Source of the DNA: Prevotella sp.
GTDB taxonomy: Bacteria; Bacteroidota; Bacteroidia; Bacteroidales; Bacteroidaceae
DNA length: 64,000 nt
Assembly (NCBI GenBank): GCA_015060485.1
Contig: SUYI01000004.1
Coordinates: forward strand, 62,001 to 126,000
Direction of reading: 5' to 3'
This document shows positions 57,904-64,000 of the stretch, one piece after another. The notes beneath the pieces were generated by a model. It did no database searches. It saw nothing but the letters and a program-made list of their open reading frames with translations, and was not told the DNA's origin. How positions within the stretch are numbered: position 1 is the first letter of the stretch; each line of letters begins with the position of its first letter. The translations under genes were made by a program, and so were the position numbers.

Positions 57904-59100
57904 TCACTCGTCTTCGTAGTTACGCAGCGATTTATCCATATAGTTCTTCAGGATGGTACGCGTCTTTTGATCGTATATCACCTCGTAGATAGGCACCAGA
58001 CGGATGTCGATGAGCGCAGCATCCTGAGGCGTCACCGTCGCCTGCCACTCTTTAAGTGTCTTCGTATCTATCGTCGCCTGCTGGCCCGTAGTGAATGCCG
58101 TCACCAGCGACACGTTGCCGCCACGGGCGGTGATATGGCTCTCAGAATTTCGGCTGCACTTCATGGCTGCGTCGTGATATTCCGTACTCATACTGGTACC
58201 GACGGTGATGAATTTAATCTGAACAGACATCTCAAGAGCCACCTTCACATCCAGCGAATTGGACACAGAGTCCATCCGCGTGGTGTTGTAGTAGTCGAGC
58301 GAACAGCCTAAGACAGAGCGGGTCACGAAACCAGAGCCTACCTCGTCGATAAACTCACGGCAGATGCCGCTGGCTGCAAATGCCGACGGAGCGGCATGGA
58401 TCTTACGGATGAACTTCTGCATTACCTCTGAGAAGCCAGGGGCATACACCTCACCAAAGACGGGCACCTCCTTGGCCAGCGAGTCGGCATCGATGCTGGG
58501 ATAGGTGTTCTTCACTCGCGTCGAAGCAGCAATGGCGTTGGCCACCTGCTCGCGCAGATTCAGGTAGTTCAGGTCGCGCGAGAAGTAACTCTGCTTCATG
58601 CGCATCATCGAATAATAGTTCTTCGTGGTCGAGAATTTCTTCTTGTTGAAAGCTACGTCCAAGTCTAAGGCGAACACACCGACATCAAAGCCTATGCCGA
58701 TGTCCAGCGACAGCTGGTCCTTCAACTCCTTGATGCTCTCGCTGTAGAAGAACTTCTGCTCGTTGACGGGAATATAGTCGTCCTGGATATAGGAGGTGTT
58801 ATACTTCCGCTCCATATCGCGCAGACTACGCATATTGAATACCTCCATATCGGTGCCCACACAGTACGACTCGTTGTCCCTGTAGGTGTAGCCTGCACCA
58901 CGAATGGCACCAATGGCATCTTCCACTTTCTGCAGCTCTTCGGAAGTATAGGCACGGGCAAGCCACGACACCGGACTGTTCGTCGCTTCGGAGTCGACGG
59001 CAGTCTGAGGTGTTTCCTGAACAACGGGCGTTTCGTTGTCCCGACTGCACGATGCCATCGCCAGCATGCCTGCTGCTATATATAATATGGTGTACTTCAT
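57904..59100 (-). CDS. MACPF-like lipoprotein with degenerate signature
   Basis: 398 aa, lipobox Cys18 (MASC, then SRDNETP). It keeps the domain start RGAGYTYRDNESYCVG and the RGGNVSLVTAFTTGQQ, then LKEWQATVTP and RLVPIYEVIYD core shared by all six paralogs, so the relationship is clear. The signature is decayed: EVGSGFVTRSVLGCSLDY (about residue 250-268), with SGF in place of THY and GC in place of GG. It lacks the N-terminal BACON-like part and the C-terminal extensions of other members. It may regulate or complete a hetero-oligomer rather than form pores alone. The gap to the next MACPF gene is 30 bases. Confidence 0.8.
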   Translation of the reverse strand: MKYTILYIAAGMLAMASCSRDNETPVVQETPQTAVDSEATNSPVSWLARAYTSEELQKVEDAIGAIRGAGYTYRDNESYCVGTDMEVFNMRSLRDMERKYNTSYIQDDYIPVNEQKFFYSESIKELKDQLSLDIGIGFDVGVFALDLDVAFNKKKFSTTKNYYSMMRMKQSYFSRDLNYLNLREQVANAIAASTRVKNTYPSIDADSLAKEVPVFGEVYAPGFSEVMQKFIRKIHAAPSAFAASGICREFIDEVGSGFVTRSVLGCSLDYYNTTRMDSVSNSLDVKVALEMSVQIKFITVGTSMSTEYHDAAMKCSRNSESHITARGGNVSLVTAFTTGQQATIDTKTLKEWQATVTPQDAALIDIRLVPIYEVIYDQKTRTILKNYMDKSLRNYEDE

Positions 59101-59130
59101 TCTTACTTATTACCTCTTACTTCTTACCTC

Positions 59131-60237
59131 TCAATTCTGCGTCCGCAAGATATAGTTCACCCTGTCTTGCACCTTTCCCGTAAAGAGATTTGCAATAGAT
59201 GCAATCTTCACATCGGTCATGGAGCACATCTTCAGTTGTTCGCTGTCGGGGGAGGGTGGGAAGTTGACACTCTCCATCCATTCCTTGATGCCCTGTGGTG
59301 AGGCTTTCAGACCCGAAAGCACCTCGGTGACAGCCTGTACGTTGCCGCCACGAACGTGGATGTCAAGGCTGTAGCGGTCACGGGAAACCTTCTGGAACTG
59401 CTCGGTAGCCACGCTCGTCGAGGCTTCAGCACCGACGATCAGTCCGATACTGGCATTGAGTGCCATCTCGAGACTCTGTTTCTCGCTGACGACCGACTTG
59501 TCTATCTGCAACACGTATTCCAGCACGCCGCCCATGAAGGAGCGCGCCACGAAGCCCCTACCCCACTTGTTCACGAAGTCGAACACCATCTGGTTGCTCA
59601 CCTCCGACTGATTGGTGTTGTTGCCTTCCAGCTTCTTCCAGTCGGCATAGAATCCGGGGGTAAATACCATGCTGTCGCCCGTCTCTTTGTAATACATGAT
59701 GACATTTTTGTACTGTAGATCACGGCTGTAGGCCACACGCTTGGTGCGCTTCATGGCAAACACCGACTGACTCTCCTCGACACTGCCCTTGGAGTAGTTT
59801 CCCGTCACCTTGATGTCGGCAACGATGAAGTTGGCACCGACACTTGCCGACAATGCCAGCTGCTTCGACACGGCACTGCGCGTCTCACCGGTAATGACCT
59901 GTTCCTCACTATACGGCGTATAGTCGTCGCTGATGAAGTTCAGCCCCTTGACATACTGGATGGAGTCCAGATAGTTCAGGTTGAAGATGTTGAACGTCAC
60001 GCCTTCCAGGTAGTCAGCGCCCGTGGCATAGCAGTAGCCCACACCACGCTCGAAGCCCGGTGGAGCCAGCAGCCGCGACACATATCCTTCTGAGGCCTGC
60101 CCATTGGCCTGTGATGCTCCCTGGGCACCGGCAAGGGCAAGGGCCAGGCGCTCTGAGTACGACAACGGGTCGTCACTGCCACACGATACCATTCCCAGCA
60201 CACCGGCAAGAAGGAAAATATAGTATATACGTCTCAT
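59131..60237 (-). CDS. MACPF-like lipoprotein with degenerate signature
   Basis: 368 aa, the smallest of the six. Lipobox Cys19 (GMVSC, then GSDDPLS). Domain start RGVGYCYATGADYLEG and the conserved RGGNVQAVTEVLSG, then IKEWMESVNFP and IASIANLFTG. The signature position reads KWGRGFVARSFMGGVLEY (about 221-238): Gly-Gly is kept but the Tyr-Gly-Thr-His block is Trp-Gly-Arg-Gly. It follows the 60303-61703 gene with a 65-base spacer that holds one copy of the dispersed two-hairpin element. Confidence 0.8.
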   Translation of the reverse strand: MRRIYYIFLLAGVLGMVSCGSDDPLSYSERLALALAGAQGASQANGQASEGYVSRLLAPPGFERGVGYCYATGADYLEGVTFNIFNLNYLDSIQYVKGLNFISDDYTPYSEEQVITGETRSAVSKQLALSASVGANFIVADIKVTGNYSKGSVEESQSVFAMKRTKRVAYSRDLQYKNVIMYYKETGDSMVFTPGFYADWKKLEGNNTNQSEVSNQMVFDFVNKWGRGFVARSFMGGVLEYVLQIDKSVVSEKQSLEMALNASIGLIVGAEASTSVATEQFQKVSRDRYSLDIHVRGGNVQAVTEVLSGLKASPQGIKEWMESVNFPPSPDSEQLKMCSMTDVKIASIANLFTGKVQDRVNYILRTQN

Positions 60238-60259
60238 CTGTTGTAATTGTCTAATTGTC

Positions 60260-60301
60260 TAATCGTTGTTGCAACGCTTTGTACCTTTAGGTCAAAGAAC
60301 T
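60260..60301 (-). repeat. Two-hairpin dispersed element, copy 3
   Basis: TAATC, inverted repeat GTTG-TTG-CAAC, then CGCTTTG-T-ACC-TTTA-GGT-CAAAG-AACT, ending just before the stop (60303) of the upstream gene. First-hairpin arms differ from copies 1 and 2 but remain complementary. Confidence 0.85.
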
Positions 60302-60302
60302 G

Positions 60303-61703
60303 TCAACTGTCAACTGTCAACTTTATATTAAAGTAGTTCTTCAGCACTTCACGGGCATAGGCATCGGTCACGAGCACATAGATCGGAATCAGCGCCATGT
60401 CGACCATGACGGCACGGGTGGGGAGACAGCTGTTCTGCCACGCTGTGACGTCGCTGTCGTCCAACTCACCGCCGGTGACCAGGATGCACACCTTGCTCAC
60501 GTCGCCACCGCGCACCTTGACGGTCGCCGTCGTCTTCGCCATCAGCTCTTTGGCTTCCTTGGAAACGCCGATATCGATGGTTCCACCGCCGCCTACCGAC
60601 TTGTTCTTCACCTTGGTCTGGAAACTCGCCTCGAGAGCCACCTCAACACCCAGCGTGTCGCGAAGCGACGTGCTGTCGACGCTGATCTGGTAGTCGAGCA
60701 CCGTACCCATCGCCGACTTACTGATGAAGCAAGGACCGATCTCGCCCAGGAACTTGTCGCAGATGTCATACTGCCGTGTCGTATTCCCCTTTGCAGCAGC
60801 AACGTCCTTGGCAAACGTCTCCTGAACAGAGAGGAATCCCGGCGACAACAGCTTCAGCATGTCTTCACGCGTGGCGGCCTGCGCCACCAGCGCCATGATG
60901 TTCATATAATGAATCTCGCGGGTGAACTGGGTGTTCTTCAGACGCTTCAGGGCGTACTTGTTTCTCGACTTCTCCTCATGACCCTTGCCCACACCGACAC
61001 CGACACTGCCGCTGCCTGTGCCCTTGCTCTTCACCGAACCGAAGTTCATGCCGGCCGAGGCATTGACGGTAAGACCCTTGGTGAGGCCTGACTCAGTGTT
61101 CGCGACCATGAATTCCTGGCTGGTCGTGGGGAATATGTCATCGGAAATCAGCCTCACTCCCGTGGCACGCTGTATGCTGTCGAGCGTGACAAGGTTGAAC
61201 AGCTGAATCAGCGCTCCGTCGCAATAGTCGCCACCGGGGATATAGCTGTAGCCGGCACCCTTGTTGGCGGAGAACACCGTCGAGATGGAGTCCAGCGAGG
61301 GATTGCCCGACTGTACGATAGACATCTTATAGGTGTTTTCCTCACCGGCTCGCGTGGCGGAACCCTGGGTGGTGAGCGTCAGCACATTCTCGCGCACCGC
61401 TCCCCAGTTCTCGCCCACCTGCACGACAGCCGTCGTCGGACCTTCGCCACACGACGGATACACGTTCGCAAGTCCCTTCGAAGTTGCCACAGACCACTTG
61501 CCCGGCACGTTGATGAAGGCAGAGTACTCCCCATAGGACGCGCCAGTATTCACGACGCCGCCCCCAGGGGTTCCGAGGATGGTAAACGGAGCATGGCTCG
61601 CGCTGCCCGTCACCTCACTGCCTGTCATATCCTCACTGCTGGAGCATGCTGCCGCAAAGACGGCTGCAAGCACCAACACCGAGTAGGATCTGTTTCTGTT
61701 CAT
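60303..61703 (-). CDS. BACON-like domain plus MACPF-like lipoprotein, strongly degenerate signature
   Basis: 466 aa, lipobox Cys20 (FAAAC, then SSSEDMT). Residues about 35-130 (GKWSVATSKGLANVYPSCG; VQVGENWGAVRENVLTLTT) follow the BACON pattern of a beta-sandwich seen in Bacteroidetes surface proteins. The MACPF-like part begins KGAGYSYIPGGDYCDG and holds RGGDVSKVCILVTGGE, then TAWQNSC and LIPIYVLVTD. The signature is EIGPCFISKSAMGTVLDY (about 318-335), with no His and no Gly-Gly. It is separated by 1 base from the following MACPF gene. Its last codons (KLTVDS) come from a TGTCAAC tandem repeat. Probable structural or regulatory partner. Confidence 0.8.
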   Translation of the reverse strand: MNRNRSYSVLVLAAVFAAACSSSEDMTGSEVTGSASHAPFTILGTPGGGVVNTGASYGEYSAFINVPGKWSVATSKGLANVYPSCGEGPTTAVVQVGENWGAVRENVLTLTTQGSATRAGEENTYKMSIVQSGNPSLDSISTVFSANKGAGYSYIPGGDYCDGALIQLFNLVTLDSIQRATGVRLISDDIFPTTSQEFMVANTESGLTKGLTVNASAGMNFGSVKSKGTGSGSVGVGVGKGHEEKSRNKYALKRLKNTQFTREIHYMNIMALVAQAATREDMLKLLSPGFLSVQETFAKDVAAAKGNTTRQYDICDKFLGEIGPCFISKSAMGTVLDYQISVDSTSLRDTLGVEVALEASFQTKVKNKSVGGGGTIDIGVSKEAKELMAKTTATVKVRGGDVSKVCILVTGGELDDSDVTAWQNSCLPTRAVMVDMALIPIYVLVTDAYAREVLKNYFNIKLTVDS

Positions 61704-61704
61704 A

Positions 61705-63195
61705 TTACTTCAGGTTGCTAAAGTCTATCGTCAGTTCGTTCCCGTACTTGTTTTCTTCGAGCGGGAAACTCTTGTCAATATATTTTATTAGATATTTTCG
61801 CGCTTCACCCTCATCACTGCCATCGTCAGCTTTGAAGATGTCGTAGATAGGATGTACCTGCATGCCCACCATAGAAGCCTTTTCAGGCTCTGCACCGAGC
61901 ATCCACTGCGCCAGGTCGGCACAATTCAGTGAGCCGCCGCTGGCCAGGATGTTTACCAGCTGGACATCATTGCCGCGAGCCTTGACCTTTGCCTTCGTAG
62001 AGGAGGCAGCATCGAATTGAGCATCGGTAACCTGAACATTGCCGCTGAAGAAGAAGTTCTTCAGCTTGGAGCTGTCCTTCATCAGTTCAACCATCTTGGC
62101 CTTGGCAGCGGAGTCGAGCTTGGTGGTATCCTTTATCTGCTGCTGCCACTTGAAGTCCAGGGCAGCCTTCACGTCAGTGCTGTTGGAGACCTTCTTAGAG
62201 CTGACAGTCATGCGGTAGTTGAGTTCGCAGCCTAAAAGACATTTTGTAATGACATGGGTACCAACGATTCTGAAGAACTCGTCTGCAGCGGCCTTCTTCT
62301 TGATTGAATCATCACCTGCTGCCTTGAACTGACTGATGAACAGGTTCTTGTAGTACTTGTAGCCATGGGTGTAGTTTTTGTCGTTAAACCAAGCCTTTTC
62401 CCATGCAAGCTCACGGCTGTACATCGAACGCGTCAGCGACTTTTGTACGACAGTCTGTCCTTTCTCCGATACGCGGCTGACGTTCACGTCGCCACTCAAG
62501 CCCAGCTTGACAACACCGAAGTTACCGCCAGGATTACCCTTTACGGCAATCAGCTTGTCCATCATGCTGTCGCTGGTATGGTAGTAGTACTCCTCCAGCG
62601 TCTGTGGTGCAAAGTCGTGCTTGACAAGCGTGTCAGTGTCGTTGATGGACTCCATTTCGAAGATCTGGATGCCCGTACACAGTTCGGGAACCGCATTCTT
62701 CGTAGGACAGTAGCCGTAGCCGACAAAGACGTTCGAGTTGATAACCTTCTTGAATCTATCAAGGCTTAACAGTGCATCCTGGCTCAACGTCTGACCTTCG
62801 CCAGCTCTGGTGGTAGCCGTCAGCCGCTGACCGTTTTCACCGAAGAACTTCACATTGTAAGACAACTGACGGGGCTCGGCCCAGTTGTTGCCGATAATCA
62901 CCGGAACGCGCATGCTGCCGCGACCAAACATCCGGGTGGGAGTGAACTCCATGTTGTCGCCGCTCTCGATATACCAGACGCCATCGGTCTTGATGTCCAG
63001 ATAATACGTGCCTACGTTTGGCGACACACTGGCAACCTGCTGGCCACTGGCATCAGTCAGTATGGCAGTATTCATGGGTTGACTGTCTAACACACGATCA
63101 GTTGTTCCCGACTCAGAAAGCACGGAGTCAGAACAAGCGGTAAAGGCTGATAAAGCCACTGCAGCTACTAACAGCTGTTTTGTCATTTTCTTCAT
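61705..63195 (-). CDS. BACON-like domain plus MACPF lipoprotein, first of the array
   Basis: 496 aa from ATG 63195 (lipobox Cys21, AFTAC, then SDSV). The N-terminal domain (about 35-145; GVWYIESGDNMEFTP; VIIGNNWAEPRQLSYNVKFF) is BACON-like. The MACPF part begins FVGYGYCPTKNAVPE and carries IVGTHVITKCLLGCELNY (about 308-325), keeping Gly-Thr-His but ending Gly-Cys in place of Gly-Gly. The shared RGNDVQLVNILASGG and QVHPIYDIFKA follow, and the protein ends with about 40 residues (KYLIKYIDKSFPLEENKY). It lies 54 bases downstream of a small membrane protein that carries the array promoter. Confidence 0.85.
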   Translation of the reverse strand: MKKMTKQLLVAAVALSAFTACSDSVLSESGTTDRVLDSQPMNTAILTDASGQQVASVSPNVGTYYLDIKTDGVWYIESGDNMEFTPTRMFGRGSMRVPVIIGNNWAEPRQLSYNVKFFGENGQRLTATTRAGEGQTLSQDALLSLDRFKKVINSNVFVGYGYCPTKNAVPELCTGIQIFEMESINDTDTLVKHDFAPQTLEEYYYHTSDSMMDKLIAVKGNPGGNFGVVKLGLSGDVNVSRVSEKGQTVVQKSLTRSMYSRELAWEKAWFNDKNYTHGYKYYKNLFISQFKAAGDDSIKKKAAADEFFRIVGTHVITKCLLGCELNYRMTVSSKKVSNSTDVKAALDFKWQQQIKDTTKLDSAAKAKMVELMKDSSKLKNFFFSGNVQVTDAQFDAASSTKAKVKARGNDVQLVNILASGGSLNCADLAQWMLGAEPEKASMVGMQVHPIYDIFKADDGSDEGEARKYLIKYIDKSFPLEENKYGNELTIDFSNLK

Positions 63196-63249
63196 AATCA
63201 TCATTGTTTTATTAATACTGTTTTGAATTATCAACGGGTAGTATTTTCT

Positions 63250-63804
63250 TCACTGTTCGCTTTCCGTCACGAAGCAGGCCACGAGTCCGTAGGTTATCGT
63301 AGGCCGGATCCATATCTCGGTAAGCAGATAGTTGGTATATTCGTCGACAGGCACCATATAGATGGCTATGTTGTAGAGCGAGGCTATGGCGACGTCGATG
63401 ATGAATATCAGCCACAGGTTGCTCTTCGAGTAGCTCTTCCAATCCTTGCGGGCATAGAAATAGGTCAGCGTGCACAACAGCAGCACCGACAGCGTGAAGC
63501 AAACCAGATGCAGGGCATAAGAAGCCAGAGGCGGGGCGAAGAGAATGTCGCGCAGCAGCACCGTTATGCCTACTAAGACGGAGCACCAGTAGTTGAACCG
63601 GAGACTGTCGAGCCGGTTGAAGAAGTACATCCATATCATCGCCAGACAGGCTATGTAGAACAAGTTAAGCACCAGTTCGGGCCACGACTCGGCCAGTCCG
63701 AAATGGAATACGGCATAAAGCATGACGCCTACCGACAGCGTGCCACCGACGGCGGTAATCACGATGTCGGCAACCTTGGCATTTTTCTTGAATCTTGTCC
63801 GCAT
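63250..63804 (-). CDS. Five-helix membrane protein at the head of the MACPF operon, unknown
   Basis: 184 aa from ATG 63804; a longer frame to 63879 would run over the promoter. Five hydrophobic segments are visible (about 12-35, 42-60, 70-92, 98-115, 130-150) with polar ends (MRTRFKKN; KDWKSYSKS). No conserved catalytic motif is seen and the family is not recognised. Being first in the operon, it may act in immunity, export or anchoring for the lipoproteins that follow; this is inference from position only. Confidence 0.7.
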   Translation of the reverse strand: MRTRFKKNAKVADIVITAVGGTLSVGVMLYAVFHFGLAESWPELVLNLFYIACLAMIWMYFFNRLDSLRFNYWCSVLVGITVLLRDILFAPPLASYALHLVCFTLSVLLLCTLTYFYARKDWKSYSKSNLWLIFIIDVAIASLYNIAIYMVPVDEYTNYLLTEIWIRPTITYGLVACFVTESEQ

Positions 63805-63829
63805 AAGTTCTTTTAGGTTTTTATTTTTG

Positions 63830-63861
63830 CAAAGATACAGAAAAATCTTCAGAAAAACAAA
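63830..63861 (-). promoter_or_regulatory. Promoter of the MACPF/surface-protein operon
   Basis: The minus strand shows TTTG (63858-63861), a 20-base spacer and TATCTTTG (63830-63837), close to the Bacteroidetes consensus. No comparably strong promoter is seen downstream on the same strand until the lipid cluster. Confidence 0.8.
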
Positions 63862-63884
63862 CCTTCGAACTATAAACATGCAAA

Positions 63885-63921
63885 TTTTGCAGATTCTGAA
63901 ACATTTTTGCAGATTCTGAAA
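63885..63921. repeat. 17-bp direct repeat upstream of the operon promoter
   Basis: TTTTGCAGATTCTGAAA occurs at 63885-63901 and 63905-63921, a 20-base period, starting 24 bases upstream of the -33 box. It could be a tandem activator site. Confidence 0.8.
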
Positions 63922-64000
63922 GTCTTTTATACATTCAAACTGCCGTCAGACCATTTTTTTGAGAATTTCTTTTGGAGTTTACCTGATTATCACTAACTTT

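Noticed and set aside
63805..63879. N-terminal extension of the membrane protein to 63879
   Set aside because: It overlaps the consensus promoter at 63830-63861; the start at 63804 is preferred.
1..64000. tRNA, rRNA and insertion-sequence genes
   Set aside because: I found no cloverleaf, ribosomal RNA or transposase pattern in the gaps or frames; a dedicated covariance search would be needed to exclude small RNAs.

Overview
The window looks like a chromosomal segment of a Prevotella/Segatella-type Bacteroidales bacterium. Evidence: promoters of the Bacteroidetes form TTTG-N19/20-TAnnTTTG, absence of Shine-Dalgarno signals, many lipoproteins with acidic residues just after the lipobox Cys, C-terminal tails of the 'YNLxGQRV...KGIYIxNGKKV' type, a PL10-CE8 pectin enzyme, a fimbrillin/FISUMP-like lipoprotein, DUF4421, and many short tandem AT-rich spacers. 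Apart from a gene tail and one small ORF at the left edge, every supported gene is on the minus strand, so transcription runs right to left.

Region by region (plus coordinates): 1-551 holds the end of a surface protein, a 58-aa peptide gene and a terminator, all plus strand. 643-3932 is an operon of two propeller-type lipoproteins and a small membrane protein. 4234-10725 holds class II fructose-bisphosphate aldolase, a 1369-aa GH2-GH20 fusion, an AqpZ-type aquaporin and a MerR regulator. 10745-19684 is a five-gene same-strand run: RND efflux adaptor, pump and outer-membrane factor, then lpxA and a PL10-CE8 pectinase; two perfect DNA dyads lie at its promoter. 19855-23991 is a sensory operon: NMT1-like binding protein, Cache-HAMP-SpoIIE phosphatase, DUF4421 protein. 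24577-33985 is a compact type II fatty-acid/polyketide-like cluster led by an AraC regulator: GNAT, ketosynthase, ACP, ApeP-like dehydratase, MMPL exporter, CrtI-like oxidoreductase, FabG-like ketoreductase, a LolA-like protein and a 50-aa ORF, ended by a terminator. It resembles an aryl-polyene/flexirubin-type lipid pathway but lacks several expected genes.

The most unusual part is 34152-63861. One good promoter precedes a 5-TM membrane protein and then six paralogous MACPF-type lipoproteins, which grade from near-canonical signatures to strongly degenerate ones. They are followed by four large GLUG-type surface proteins (599, 915, 1713 and 2700 aa), a 47-aa peptide and a fimbrillin-like lipoprotein. 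Spacing and overlaps suggest one roughly 29-kb surface system, plausibly for contact-dependent antagonism or host/glycan binding; this function is inference.

Small repeats run through the window. A two-hairpin element with compensatory arm changes sits at three gene 3' ends. Two arrays of a TCCGACGGA dyad share an exact 21-bp period. Short tandem repeats have been captured in frame within signal peptides, enzyme linkers and gene tails.
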